Positions 46,565-59,290 of a stretch of 64,000 bases of DNA are shown here, piece after piece. The stretch lies in assembly GCA_035772735.1 (NCBI GenBank), contig JASDFA010000010.1, positions 129,831,001-129,895,000 of the forward strand. The letters are read 5' to 3'. The notes under the pieces were generated by a model. That model searched no databases. It had not been told where the DNA came from and saw only the letters and a program-made list of their open reading frames with translations. A program made the position numbers and the translations under genes. Origin of the DNA: Datura wrightii (taxonomy: Eukaryota; Streptophyta; Magnoliopsida; Solanales; Solanaceae). Every line of letters starts with the position of its first letter. Within the stretch, counting starts at the first letter, position 1.

Positions 46565-47895
46565 CTAATTAGATGATTATCACTAAACAACTTGATCCGT
46601 ATGCGGGTGTTCACTTATCTTACCCTTACCTTAGATATTGGATTAGCTATTCCTAGAAAAGGTCAAGCTATTAGATGAGGGCTAATGGCCTCAAATCTCC
46701 ATTGTTAATCCCCATTTTCATTAATTACCTCCTTGGTCTGGTGAGTAAGAATAAGGCGATTTCTAACGTTCGCGAATGTTAAATGCAATTAAAATAAAGG
46801 AAAGAACAATACATGCATAAACCATTAAAGAATCACTAAGTATTTAGCCTATGTTTGTTAATTTATCATGGTTGCCACAACCCTAGTTATGGGATTTAGC
46901 TACTCATGCTTGAAAAATTATAATTAATAATTGTAGTAGAAATCATAATTATAAACTTACAAGAACTTGTAGAAAAAATCACACTTTTTCAATTAATCAA
47001 CAATAACCCAAAATCAATAATCAAAGGTTATTTGATTCTTCCAAACCCAAGAAAAAAATTAGGAAAATCATTTATTGAACTTTAATGTCGAACAACAAGC
47101 TCCAAACGTATGGTAAAAGTTCGTAACTTGTAAAACAAACCTAAATAAAGTATTTATAGAAATAAGGTAAATCCTTTCCTAACTAAACAAGGAATTCAGG
47201 TCGACAGTGATGACGATTCTTTAGTGGACCTAACGAGTTGTTATGTGTGCTAACGAGTCCTTCTCCAGCAGTTCTTCCTTCTTGATGATGGCTCAACCAA
47301 CGACTCGTTAAGTGATAAGACAAGTCATTAGGTCTTCCGTTACCTCTAGGACTTGAATTTGAGTGTTCTGAATATTTGACCACGACTTCTCATGATGAGT
47401 CATTAAGAGCTCCAACGACTCGTTACTCCTTCCATCCTGATACTTAGCACTTCGCTAAAATTCTGGACTTCTACTGACGATTGTTCCCGATGAGTTGTTA
47501 AGTCATGTGAAGAGTAATTTCTCCTCTCATCAAGTATCTCATTTGTTTGATCAATTTTTTCTTCTAGTTCCAACGACACACCTAACGAGTCGTTCTCAGT
47601 CTTGACGAGTCATTCTATCAGCTCGTCACCAACACTTTTGAAAGTCCATTCTTTGATGTCTGGCCATTCTTCACACAACACTTCTCAGGACGAGTCATTG
47701 CCATTGGTGATGACTCATTACCTGCCTCATATTCCAAACTTGGCCCATTTTCAGCTCATTTTACCCTGTTCACTTTTCGATCCTGTTTCCCTGCAACATT
47801 GAACAAAAACACGTTATATCCATATAAACATACCTAGGATTAGCATCTTTTCTCAGTTTTTAGTTTCGAAAGTGTCATAAACCCACGGCATATCA
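46565..47895 (-). repeat. A2 3' LTR, right part
   Basis: It continues 35495-35857 after A3. TATA box TATAAATA at 47151-47158 (minus). The U3 cluster is at about 47205-47750, with exact palindromes at 47300, 47414 and 47585 in an AACGA(G/C)TCGTT context. The LTR starts TGATATGCC at 47895. Confidence 0.9.
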
Positions 47896-47908
47896 ACACT
47901 CTCAACTT
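47896..47908 (-). other. A2 polypurine tract
   Basis: AAGTTGAGAGTGT on the minus strand, one base from the A1 and A3 tract. Confidence 0.72.
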
Positions 47909-49428
47909 AGAGCTTCTTCTTGTCCTCAAATAAAAACAAAAAAACTAAATCGACGCTTTAACTAAAAGAAATCTAGGTGACCTATGGGAGTCACAAAATA
48001 CTTGGCATAAACAAATCACACTTTCTAAACCCTTCTATATTATCATCACTGTGCTTGCACAAAGCTTTCTACCATGACACAAAGGGATCAAGGAATGACA
48101 TTTTGTTATTCACCAGCAACCATACATGCAAATCTATAACACTTACCCAGAAAATTAGCAGTCAATGGTGTCATCAGTGTTCCCTTGCTACAAAGAAGTC
48201 CCACTCACTCGTAAATCCATATAATTAAAAGAAGGATTGTGTCAAGTATACTCACTCTCACAAGGAAGTTCATACAATGTGTATCAAAATCATAGGCTTG
48301 CCCTTATTTTCTATACCTCAGCTGGTCGGAAGGTTGGATTAGAATCACTATAGAACTTTCTTAGGCTTGTAATGTAGGTTTGGGAATGGGTATGCTACAT
48401 ATAGAAATAGTGATTTGACCGTCCTTGACACTACACTACACTTGGCTCCACTTTTAACCTCTTTTATCTTTTCTCCCTTTTTCCTTCTTTTTCTTCATCT
48501 TTAAAGACTATGGGTGCAGTTGTTTTGTTTTCATTCATCATCAAATATTTTCCTTTTTTTAATCAACAATCTATCTCGCACTTAAGCACACCGCACCCGC
48601 CTTTCTTCTTTTTTTTTTCAATACTCAACCATTTCACAACCCACTTTTCGTGTTCACCCCTATAATAGTCACCCTCAACTTAAGAAATTTGATTGAGTTG
48701 AGGTCCACAGTGTCCAAAGAGGGACCAGGGCTAAAATAGGTTGATCATAATTAAAGAGGGAAGGAGAATTTGCTAAACAACGAAAAAGTTCAATTAAGGC
48801 TCAAAATCGGGCTCATATTCATATTCATTTGGTAGGTCATTTAGGCTAAAGTGGACTAATTTGAACAACGGCCTATGATCATTTCCTATCCAACTATCTT
48901 ACAATCTTGGTATGACTAACCGGGCAAGTTCTAGATTGCACACACAACTGTTGAACTAAGCAAGCATCTCACACTCACAATGCACGGGACAACACTATTG
49001 CTACCAACTGCTAGTTCATGCATAGTCATACAATGGCTATCACATTCACAACATCAATGCCATTCAAAGATCCACAAAAGTTATGATATCAACGCTAAGC
49101 ACACAACACACAATTTTTTTCTAAGAGGGGACTTATTCAACAGTTTCAACATGTCAAATTTGCAAAAAATTGCCATTTTATTCAACTGCCCTAAGTTCAC
49201 CTATTTTCCTTTCAATCAAAATAAAACATAATAAATAAAACCTAAAAACTCCAGTTCAACTAGATAAAGAACACCTGAGGGAAAAGAAGTTTGTTAAAAA
49301 AAACCATCGGGTTAGTTCAGCAAAAATCAAAAGCCAGGTACTACTCCCACCCCCACCAAAAAGACATGCGTCAGCCTCGACACATTGATATTTTAAAGCA
49401 AGGGGATAAGGAATATACCAAGGAAGTC
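47909..49428 (-). other. A2 3' untranslated region
   Basis: No coding is recognised. It is colinear with the A1 3' UTR (2504-4103), including the tract that is pyrimidine-rich on the plus strand (about 48440-48640). Confidence 0.6.
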
Positions 49429-51627
49429 CTAGACGTCTGTGGTCTGATCAGTGGGAGGTGCAGATGCAACCCCAACCTCCTCTCCTGTGGCACAGATAGC
49501 GCCCGACATATTCTCTGAACCAACAGAATTCGTACCCTCTCCACAAGCTCTAGCAGTCTCGATCTCCACCCTAACTCGGGCCTCATCTCTAGATAGCTTA
49601 GAGCTGCCTCCATATCCCGTCTCTCTCTTTTATGCTCACAGCAGATTCCACCAATATGCTCACTCACTTCATCCCTAGGCCTCTTGCCTTTTTCCTCTAC
49701 CATAGGCTCCTTGGTGATAAAATTGACAGCTGGAGGCAGCTCCTTCTTACTCTCTTCCTCAACAACCGGAATCACTAACGAAGGTATAGCAGAGATTTGT
49801 CGTGATGATAACTCTCTCAACTTTTCTCTAAGGGCATCAACCTCAGCATACCACCGCGTCAGCTCTGGCACCTATAATTGTGCGAGGCGCTCGTCCATCC
49901 ACCTCTCAAATGCATCTAGTCGTCCATGACATGTCCAGGATAAAACCTCCAGCTCCTTAGTCACCCAAGGCTTCACCTACTCCATAAGCATTTTCACCTG
50001 AATGTTGTGTTGACCTGTTGCTTTTTGCTTTTCTGCTTTAGCCAGCCACCTATCCATGTTAGTGATAAACTCCTATTAAATCATGAATAGGTCATCTGGT
50101 GAAGATCATGGAGATGAAACTGGTGGTTTGTCTACTGGTGTAGTGGAGGACGATGTTGAGGCCTCGATGGTCATGGGCATAACTACTATGTGGCGGTCTC
50201 AGGCTAACTACCTACCTCATGGAAGGATGGAGGCTCTATCTCTGTATTTGTAAATCTTGGAGTCTCAATATGCAGCCCCCAATTCAATACCTTCACTAGA
50301 AAGGCAGCACTGGTGGATATAGCTATTTGACTTTTTTCCTTGAAGATCGGGTTTGTGTCATCTATGATCAGCCCAATGTTAGTGATCCTAAGAACCTCTA
50401 TCACCTAATCAACCGTGGGAAACTATGGGACCTAGGACTCCCCACACAGCTTGGCCACCAAGCATGGAAATGGAATGCTCGTGCTGTTAAGGATGGCTCT
50501 CTCTCGAATTTCCTCTACAATATACCTCGGGAAGTTTATCTCAATGCCCTCTATGATTTTGTCCACCAATGCAGCTTTGTCTAGTGACATGATATTATCA
50601 TTTCTGGTTGGAACTAGCCTATGTCGCACCAGTGACCACCAGAATTTTGCTTGAAAGTTCAGTGTCGCCTTTCTAATTTGTGCCTCTTGACCAGTAAGCC
50701 ATTCAATAGTAGTACCCTTAGCAGCTATGACCTGTGCCAACCATGTGTAATACCTCTTTTTTTCCTCAGCACTTAGTCTCTTGATCTTTATCTTTTGCAG
50801 CTTACTCAGTTGGTGATAAAACTCAACCGTGTTGGTTGGCGGCTCGAAATTTGGACCATACAGCATGTGCGAGATGGTGCACTCAAATATTTCCACCAGC
50901 GTCTCCCGCACCATTACTCTAGACAACGTTGACAGCTTTCTCCAATCTGGCCTCCTAAGGCCTGATGTTTAAGGGTGGCCGTATATGCTGCATAAAATTC
51001 ATGGACCAATGCTGGACTATAACTGTCAGAAGGCTAACAAAACCAGCTGAACCTGTACCTCTCAAATAAAGTCTGAATATCCGGGAGGTCTTTGATTCCG
51101 ACATGATCAATCGAGGATCCTCATAGATGCTCCTATTTAGGTGGCCCTTGTTATATTAGCAATAATTTCCAGATTGTAGATGGCTCTCATGCCCGAAATA
51201 GACTATCTATTCATCAGCCTCTGTGTCTGTGCTCTTTAGGAAGAGTGTGGAGAGGTGTTTGAAGTCTCAGTCTCATTGTTGCTGGCACTTAAGTCATTAT
51301 CGGGGACTCACTACCTTGTCTAGAATTGGACTCTCCCCCTTGTTCATCTGGGGATGAGTCTCCATCTTCCTCCCCTTTGTTGTTGGGTAGGTCCCGTGCA
51401 AGAGGAGTCTAAGATGCGACCATGGCTATTGGGATATTGGGATTTTTAGTCCTACCCCTGGTTGATCTCCGCTCCAATTTATCCTCTTCAATCTCATACT
51501 CCTCCATGGAGCCACTCAAATCTTCTGAAGATGTTGGTTCATTGACCAGCTTATGAGTCGAGGGCTGTCCTTTTTTCGGCTGTTACTTCTTGTACTGGTC
51601 CTTCTTGGAATTTCCTTTTGGTTCCAT
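49429..51627 (-). pseudogene. A2 ORF3: Athila-type third ORF, plant transposon protein domain
   Basis: About 733 codons, ATG at 51627 to TAG at 49429, with stops. The N-terminus is Lys-rich (MEPKGNSKKDQ), then acidic (SSEDLSGSMEEYEIEEDKLERR, near 51470-51540). The best-preserved part of the shared domain in this window is 50432-50926 (164 open codons): ISHMLYGPNFEPP, YYTWLAQVIAAKGTTIEWL, FWWSLVRHRLVPTRNDNIMS, INFPRYIVEEIRERA and PFPCLVAKLCGES. The C-terminus is charged. It is the same protein family as the A1 and A3 ORF3. Confidence 0.72.
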
Positions 51628-51632
51628 TGTAC

Positions 51633-52444
51633 CTGTGGAAGTAAGGCTAATACCCAAAATCTCAATATAAGTGTGCAAAAATAAGTGTTTGAGGACAGTC
51701 AGGATGGGGGACTTGATGAGTCGTTATTACTGACGACGACTAGTTAAGTCATTCGTTATGTGCACTTTAGGATTTTTGAATTTTTTCCAGTAAACATGAT
51801 GACTTGAGTTGATGAGTCGTTACTTGTGGTGACAGATCATTGAGTCATTAGTTACATCAACCTCAACACTAAACAAATTAACCCATTCAGGACAGGTCTC
51901 CCAATGAGTCGTTAAGTGAGACCACGACTCGTTAAGTGACTCGTTCTCAAGAGTCTAGTGGTTCACGTATTCTGTGTCAGTTGTGACAATTCAAGTGATG
52001 AATCGTCGACTTACCAAATGAATCATTACTTGAGGCATCATCACTTTTCAGAAAAAGTTGTTCAAGTTTTAAAACCTTCTTCATATAAGGTTACTCAGAA
52101 TTCACCCATTTCACAATTTTGCACTCTATTTTGGTGGGAGTTGAGAGGGAAAAATAATCGAAGCTTCATTACCAAAGAAATTATAGATCATAATGCCCGC
52201 TGACTCAATGAGTATAAACAACCCAAACCTACCTCTATTCAAACAACCATCCACACATATTCACACACTCATATGACACAATTATGCTCACAATTATAAA
52301 CCCAAGTGTTATTTTTGTTCAAAACAATGTGGGCCATAAATTTCAAGTCACCTAGGGTTTATCATGATTCAAAATTCGAGATTACATAGATAATTTCAAC
52401 CATGGGAAGGTTAATTTAAATACATGAAGCATTTCAAAACTCAC
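51633..52444 (-). other. Predicted intron before A2 ORF3, with palindrome cluster
   Basis: Donor CAA|GTGAGT at 52444 and acceptor TTCCACAG|GTACAATGG at 51633 on the minus strand. The acceptor-to-ATG spacing equals that in A3. The 3' half (about 51710-51960) carries palindrome variants and an exact copy at 51924. Length 812 nt. Confidence 0.55.
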
Positions 52445-52620
52445 TTGTATGATGATTTTCCAGTAGAGTAGATGAGAAACCAATTGTTGTGCTTCCTGAC
52501 TTCTGGTCAGTGACAGAGAATTATGTGCTGCTATGTGGTGGTGTTGTGATGGAGTAGTGATCGTGATGAGTCAGTTTAGGTTTGAGAGTGAAGGTGGTGA
52601 GTGGTGAGGTAAAAGGGAAC

Positions 52621-53075
52621 AGTTTATATTGGTACTTTGAATGTGGAGTATTTGGGGGAAAAACATGTGCGATTAAGGAAAATAAATCAATTTTAAACAT
52701 TTCTCATGTGGGTTTGGTCAAGTGAATTAAATTTAGAACTAGTAGCCCTTGACCCATTTGTAACGAGTCATTGGTAAAGGCCACAACTCGTTATGCCACT
52801 TGTTACATCATATCTCAAAATAAAACTTACCTGGGACCTAATGACTTTGACAACGACTCGTTAGGTGTCCTAACAGATTGTGTCTCGAGTCATTGGCCCT
52901 GTTCTGGAGTGGACTTTCAACTTTTGTCGGGATGAGGACCTAACTATTCATTAAATGACTCAATGACTCATTAGACCACCCATTCCGTGACTTTAGAGCA
53001 CCATTATTTTTAACTTCAGTGGAAACGACTGGTAATGACAAGTCATTATGTCTAGTAATGACTCGTTCAGTGCAT
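52621..53075 (-). promoter_or_regulatory. Internal promoter of A2 ORF3: palindrome cluster and TATA box
   Basis: AATATAAACT (minus strand, 52621-52630) is followed by a pyrimidine-rich leader of about 177 nt up to the donor. Upstream (about 52755-53075) are palindrome variants and one exact copy at 52853. Confidence 0.5.
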
Positions 53076-53187
53076 TTTGTGCACCAGACTTCAATATAAC
53101 AATCTTTCTCCAACTCCAGATTTCCCATCTTACTCTCACCTACACATCTCAACACACGTGGACACTATATTAAATTTACAATTACAT

Positions 53188-53300
53188 CTTGGGTTGCCTC
53201 CCAAGCAGCGCCTGATTTAACATCGCGACACGATGCTTGTATCCTGGTTACTCATGCTTTACTAAGATACCTCCATGGATTTCCCCCCAAGAAGTGTTTG
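53188..53300 (-). repeat. Tandem hairpin pair of A2 (second copy decayed)
   Basis: CTTGGG-TTGCCT-CCCAAG at 53188-53205 is intact. The partner at about 53274-53291 has lost pairing. Each is followed by the CGCGACACGA / CGGGGCACGAC block. Confidence 0.7.
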
Positions 53301-53339
53301 ATTTAATATCGGGGCACGACGCAAGTCCCCAAGTTACTC

Positions 53340-53768
53340 AGACTTCACCTAGAGCCCAAAGGTCAGCTAGTTTGATTTCTTCGCTCGTCCCCAAATATAC
53401 TTTAATTCGTGGATCGTTCACCTTGAATCTTTTTCCTTCATGGTTCTCCAAGTCAATTTTACCATATGGAAACACTTGCATCACTCAGAATGACACCAAC
53501 CACTTAGACTTCAACTTTCCAGGAAAGAAGTGAAGCCTTGAATTGAACAACAAAACCAAATTTCCAAGGCTGAATTCTCTCTGCTCAATTTTCTGGTCGT
53601 GCTGTATCCTCGTCCTTTCTTTGTAAATTGCTGAACTTTCATAGGCTTTCAAACGAAATTCATCTAACCCATTCAACTGATCAAGACTTAGGTTCGCCGC
53701 ATCACCTCAATTCATATTTGGCTTCTTGAGTGCCCACATCACTTTGTGCTAAAGCTCGATCAGTAGAT
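53340..53768 (-). pseudogene. A2 integrase C-terminus, left of T4
   Basis: Minus-strand pieces show LDEFRLKAYESSAIYKERTRIQHD, FSLGNLVLLFNSRLHFFPGKLKSKWLVSF (the GPF motif is lost) and the region after it. It is colinear with A1 7773-8215. T4 is inserted at 53773. Confidence 0.8.
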
Positions 53769-53773
53769 AATAT

Positions 53774-55903
53774 TGTAATGCCCCAGAAGCCCTAAGATTA
53801 GACCAGGGAGTTGAAATGGAGGAAACTAAGAAATCTACACCAGGTCATAGAATGAGTCATTTTGTGACCCATGGGGGTGACCATGAGTCGTTAGGTGACT
53901 CATGGTAAGGAAATGGATTTAAGTTATGGAATTTGTGATTTGAAAACACCACGGGCATGACCACGAGTCATGGTCAGACCCCACGAGTCGTTGAGTCAGC
54001 CGTGGTAAAGATTGGTCTAGGGTCGATAGTTTTTGGATAGTGGAGACCACAAGAGCTGACCATGAGTTGTGGTCACCAAAGACGATCTGTTAGGACCCTC
54101 GTGGGGACTGTTGAGGAAAGATGGGCAGTGCACTTGACGACTGAAGGCCATGAGTCGTGGTCCAAGGTGACAACTCGTCCAGTCCCTCGTTGGGACTGAC
54201 AGTCAATTATTTTCTGTGAATTTATTAAGGGATTTTCCATAATTCCTATGGTCCTAAGGCCTAAACTACGTCGTTTTAAGCTCAATAATGAGGTTTTTTA
54301 AGAGTAAAACCTATCCTAAGCCTTGTCATTCCATGCATGCAAGACTAGGAGGCTCTTAGAGGTGATCAAAGCTTAAACTCATCAATTTTTCTTCAATTTA
54401 TTTTGGGTGTTCAAGGAAGAGGGAAAAATCAATCTACCCAGGTATGTGAGGCTATGAAAGAGAGTTCCTCCCACTCTCATGCCCAAACTTCTATCAATTT
54501 AATGAGATTTTACTTCTATAATTCAAGTTCCATGATCTATGGGGTTTAATCTAATTCTTGTGATTTTCTCTATGATATATCTATGGGTCAATTCCTTTCA
54601 TGAATTAAATCTTGTTTTATGATCTATGGGAAGATTTTATAACTATTTTGAATATAAATTATAGATTCGGATTAAATCAAATCATGCCCAATTACGCATG
54701 TTTTTATTGAAATCAAGTTGTGATTCCATTATGATCTTGTTGTCTTTTAGTCCATTATGATTTATGACTTATGATAAGATTTCTCTTAAATTCTCATCGT
54801 GATTTATGAATATCAAGTATCAATGATTTAAAATTTTGTATAAATATAAGGATTTATGAATTTATGATTATGGAAGACTCATGGGCCTTATTTTATGGCT
54901 AGTTCACGTATTTTCAAGCATGTTTATGATTATCGTGATTTAACTAGTCCATGAATTTCATGTATATTATCCTATGAGCACTATATATATTTTGGGAGTA
55001 GTATTTAACATCGAGTTGGTTCGGGGCCGAGGTTTTTCCCCGAGTCTCAAAACTACGTGCCACCGTAGGTCACAATGGAACCTCCCTTGGGACTGTCCCC
55101 TTTTGCCCGAATGGGACTTTCATGAGTGATATCACACCCTTTCATGGTTCTACCCTTTGCAAGGTATGGACACCCTCCCGACTAAGGGTTTACAGGTCGG
55201 GCTCTATGTGTGCTCATATAGGGTATGTCGGTTATAAGAATCTCACACTGTTCCTCATGATTTATGTATGATTATTATTATATACTTTGGCTCAAGTCAT
55301 GTTAATAAAGCTTTTCTCTCGTAAGCATGATTATGAATGATTTACGAATGTTTTGAAACCTTGATCCCGATGTTGCATTATGATATTTATGTTATGATCA
55401 TGTTTTCCTACTCTTATGAACTTGTATACTTTTAAATGTCCATTTACTTACCTTGCATACTCGGTACATTCCACGTACTGACCGCATACTCTCTGTTGTA
55501 TCATATCACGATACTAGCTCCAATACTCAAATTGAGCCTCGACCCTAGCCAGCTTTCGGAGTAGCATTAGTCTCTGTTGGTGAGTCCTCATCTATCGAGG
55601 GCACCTCTTTTATTCAGTCATGTTGGTGTATTTTCATTTTCAATTTTAGAGAGTTAGTTAGGGCCTTGTCCCATCAACTCATCAGTGATAGAGGCTTTCT
55701 CGGACATAGTTCTTATTCAGCTTTAAACACATGTGATGTATTTCAGAGGTTATGCCATGTTTAGATTTTTGCTATGTTATGTACATTGAATCTTCTACTT
55801 CTATTGATTGAGTTAGTTGTATGTTCATGCCATGGGTCGACTTGGAGTCCCTCGGGGTTCCTTGTCCCGTATCTCGATCCGAGCCCATGTTCGGGTCTTG
55901 GCA
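53774..55903 (+). repeat. T4 5' LTR
   Basis: It starts TGTAATGCCCC and ends GGGTCTTGGCA. The U3 cluster (about 53850-54200) is mostly deaminated here (ATGAGTCGTT, ACGAGTCATGG, ATGAGTTGTGG); the exact copy is at 53983. The AAACTACGTCGTTTT block lies near 54262. Confidence 0.92.
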
Positions 55904-55905
55904 AA

Positions 55906-55922
55906 CTTCATATCAGAGCCAT
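55906..55922 (+). other. T4 primer binding site (decayed)
   Basis: TTCATATCAGAGCCA next to the LTR. TATCAGAGCCA matches the initiator tRNA-Met-type site, but the two G residues before it are changed to CA. Confidence 0.7.
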
Positions 55923-56111
55923 AGATTTGAAGTGTCTTAGAGTGTTCGAAAGCCGCATTAAGTAGTCTTTTTCATGGGTGTGAAGTGCGCCACACTTATG
56001 ATGAGGAGGCTACGAAATATTTAGGAAATATTCCCTTCTTTCATGATCTCATGTTGTACGGTAAAATGTCTATCTATCATTCTAACTTGTGTGATATACA
56101 TTTGCAGAATC

Positions 56112-57310
56112 ATACCTCTACGTCGAGTGAATGGAAGGAGAAACAGAAATGGCCACGAGAATGGCAACGGAGAGGGGCACCATCAGGCCCCACTAGCCCA
56201 TGAGGAGCATGCACCAGAGTCGGTTGCCCATGCTGAATTCAAGGCAACCACACAGATGCTAGCATAGGCCTTGACTTCCCAGGTCAATCAACAGGCGGTG
56301 GTGCATTTCCCTCAGAACGAGAATCCGGCGGCGGCTCAGGTCAAGGATTTTTTGAGGATGAACCCACCAGAGTTCCTTAGTTCAAAAGTAGATGAGGACC
56401 CACATAAGTTCATTGATGAGATTCTGAAGATCACCTAGGTCATGGGGGTGGCAAATAGGGACTGCGTCGACTTGGCCTCTTATCAGTTGAAAGGGGTTGT
56501 GCATATCTGGTTCAAACAGTGGAAAGATAGTAGGGCAGTGGGAGCAGGCCTTATCGGTTGGGATGAGTTTCATGCCGCCTTTTTAGATCATTTCTTCCCT
56601 CGTGAGATGAGGAAACTGAAGGCAACCGAGTTTGTGAATTTGAAGCAGGGTAACTTGTCAGTTCAGGAGTATGCTTCGAAGTTTACCTATTTATCCAAGT
56701 ATGCACCCGAGTTAGTGGTAGATTAGAGAGCTCGGGTGAGCAGATTTGTACATGGAGTGGAGGACCACCTAGATAAGGATTGTAGGATCGCCATGCTGCA
56801 TCAGGACATGGATTTTACCCGCATAGTTTTACATGCCCAGCAGATGGAGGCGGTGTGGGCCAAGAGGGCCAGGATAGACAGTTATGGGACTTCTCAGCCT
56901 AGATCGGGGGGCGGACATTGCTAGCAGTCTCATCACAGGTCTTTTGCTCTAGCACCATCATCAGCTAGTGCACCTTCTAGACCATAGGGTGGTCAGAGGA
57001 GCAGGACCTTAGATTCAAGGGGCCTGGGCAGCATGTAAATAGAGTGCACCTTTCCAGCCTATGCAAAGTGTGGCAAGAATCACCCAGAGAGGTGTCTAGT
57101 TGGCTCAGATGCTTGTTTTGAGTGTGGAAAACTCGGACACAGACTTAGGGATTTCCCTTTAGCCAAATCAATGGGTGGTGAAGCCCGTATGCTAGCCGCT
57201 AGTTCAGCATCTCCAGCAACACATCCCTCCCAGAAGGGTGCTTTGACTTGTTCAGCTGGCGGCCAGTGCCAGAACATATTTTATGCCCTTGCGTCCCGAC
57301 AGGAGTAGAA
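56112..57310 (+). pseudogene. T4 gag
   Basis: It aligns with T3 gag, but its start codon reads ATA (56112-56114). An Asn/Gly/His-rich N-terminus is followed by capsid-like KFIDEILKIT, ASYQLKGVVHIWFKQWK, WDEFHAAFLDHFFPREMR, NLKQGNLSVQEYASKFTYLSKYAPELV and RFVHGVEDHL. The knuckle region (about 57060-57160) has CGKNHPERC and CFECGKLGHRLRDF, where the last Cys of CCHC has become Phe. Several stops. Confidence 0.82.
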
Positions 57311-57334
57311 GACTTCCCTCAATATGGTTACTGG

Positions 57335-57700
57335 TATGTTACGAGTTTTCCACCTTGATGTTTATGCTTTTTTAGATCCAGGGGCTACCCTGTCTTTTGC
57401 GATGCCTTATATTTCTAGTAGCTTCAGATCTGTCCCGAAATCTTATTAGAACCATTCTCAATCTCTACTCTAGTCGGTGATATAGTTATAGCTTGGCGGG
57501 TATATAGAAATTGCTCGGTCTCAGTCCTTCAAAAAATCACCTCAGCAGATCTAGTAGAGTTAGTCGTGACTAATTTTGATATTATCCTCGACATGGATTG
57601 GCTATTTTCATGTTATGCCTCCATTAATTGTAGAACCGGTGCGGTAGATTTCAGATTTTCGGGTGAGCCAGTCTTATAATGGAAGGGTAGTTCATTCGTG
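57335..57700 (+). pseudogene. T4 protease
   Basis: LDVYAFLDPGATLSFAMPY (catalytic Asp in D-P-G-A-T, intact) is near 57350-57410. The second half (NFDIILDMDWL-like, near 57570-57605) is in another frame. Stops between. Confidence 0.72.
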
Positions 57701-58545
57701 CCTGTAGGTCATTTCATTTCCTATCTTAATGCCAAAAAGATGATTTCTAAAGGTTGTGTGTACCATCTATTTAGGGTTAAGGATACTACATCTGAGACCC
57801 CGACTATCCAGTCAGTTCCAATGGTATGTGAGTATCTAGAAGTGTTCCCAGATGGTCTACCGGGTATTCCTCCCGAGAGGGAAGTCGATTTTGGTATTAA
57901 GCTCCTACCCAGCACGCAACCTATATCTATTCCTCCTTATAGAATGGCTCCAGCTGAGCTAAAGGAGTTGAAAGATTAGTTGAAAGACTTGTTAGACAAG
58001 GGTTTCATTAGACCAAGCAAGTCTCCATGGGGTGCACCAGTTCTCTTTGTCCGAAAGAAAGATGGTTATCTTCATATGTGTATTGATTATCGACAATTTA
58101 ACATAGTCACCATTAAGAACAGGTACCCTCTACCTAGGATTGATGATTTGTTTGACCAACTTCAGGGTGCCAAGTGCTTTTCGAAGATAGATCTCAGGTC
58201 TGGATACCATCATCTCAAGGTTCGGGTCACTATGAGTTTGTAGTTATGTCTTTTGTACAAACGAATTCTCCTACATATTTTATGGACCTGATGAACAGGG
58301 TGTTCAAGCTATATCTAGACATGTTTGTGATTGTGTTCGTAGATGACATCCTTATATATTCTCGAAGCAAGGAGGAGCATGCCGCTTATTTGAGGGTGGT
58401 GTTATAGACTTTGAAGGATCATCAATTGTATGCAAAATTCAGCAAGTGTAAGTTTTGGTTGAATTTTGTGGCATTCTTGGGTCATGTGGTGTCTAGTAAG
58501 GGTGTACAGGTAGACTCGCAGAAGATAGAGGCGGTGAAGAATTGA
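57698..58545 (+). pseudogene. T4 reverse transcriptase
   Basis: The linker EREVDFGIKLLPSTQPISIPPYRMAPAELKEL leads into RT fingers (DKGFIRPSKSPWGAPVLFVRKKDG, MCIDYRQFNIVTIKNRYPLPRIDDLFDQL). Then FSKIDLRSGYHHLKVR runs directly to GHYEFVVMSF, so about 45 bp are missing and the frame shifts near 58225. The palm has FVDDILIYS (both Asp present). One stop separates linker and fingers (57977-57979). Confidence 0.87.
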
Positions 58546-58554
58546 CCCAGGCCG

Positions 58555-59150
58555 GTGAATCCTTCAGATATCAGGAGTTTCTTGGGCTTAGCTAGCTATT
58601 ATTTGAGATTTGTTGTGGGGTTTTCATCTATTGCGGCATCGTTGACTAAACTGACCCAGAAAAAGGTAAAGTTTCAATGGTCGAAGGCTTGTGAGAAGAG
58701 CTTCCAAGAGTTGAAGGCTCGACTCACCTCAGCACCAGTATTGACCCTACCCGAGGGTATTGATGGGTTCATGGTGTATTGTGATGCTTCAAGGATCGGA
58801 CTTGGGTGTGTATTGATGCAACATGAAAAAGTTATAGCTTACACTTCTAAACAGTTGAAAGTGCATGAAAAGAACTACTCGACTCATGATCTCGAATTGG
58901 CAGCAGTGGTATTTGCCTTGAAGATATGGAGACACTATTTGTACTGGTCCATGTAGACGTGTTTACGGACCACAAGAGTTTACAATATGTGTTTACCCAG
59001 AAGGATCTAAATCTACGGCAAAAGGAGGTAGTTAGAGCTACTTAAGGATTACGATATAAGTGTCGTTTACAATTTGGGTAAGGCCAATGTAGTAGCAGAC
59101 ACGCTTAGTAGACCCTCTATGGAGAGTGTGTCCCATGTGAAGGAGGGGAG
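58555..59150 (+). pseudogene. T4 RNase H
   Basis: The connection FLGLASYYLRFVVGFSS is followed by VYCDASRIGLGCVLMQH (first Asp), THDLELAAVVFALKIWRHYLY (Glu), and after a frameshift near 58945 VFTDHKSLQYVF-type residues (second Asp) and a VVADTLSR-like end. Confidence 0.85.
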
Positions 59151-59290
59151 AAAGGAGCCGGTGAAGGATGTGCATTGACTTGCAAGGTTGGGAGTCCCTT
59201 TGATTGAATCAACAAATATCGGTGTTATAGTTCAGAACGGGTCAGAATCATCCTTGGTGATTGATGTAAAAGCTAGACAACATGAGGACC

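Noticed and set aside
35495..47895. Treating 35495-35857 and 46565-47895 as two independent solo LTRs
   Set aside because: Together they make one LTR colinear with the A1 LTRs, broken exactly at the A3 target-site duplication.
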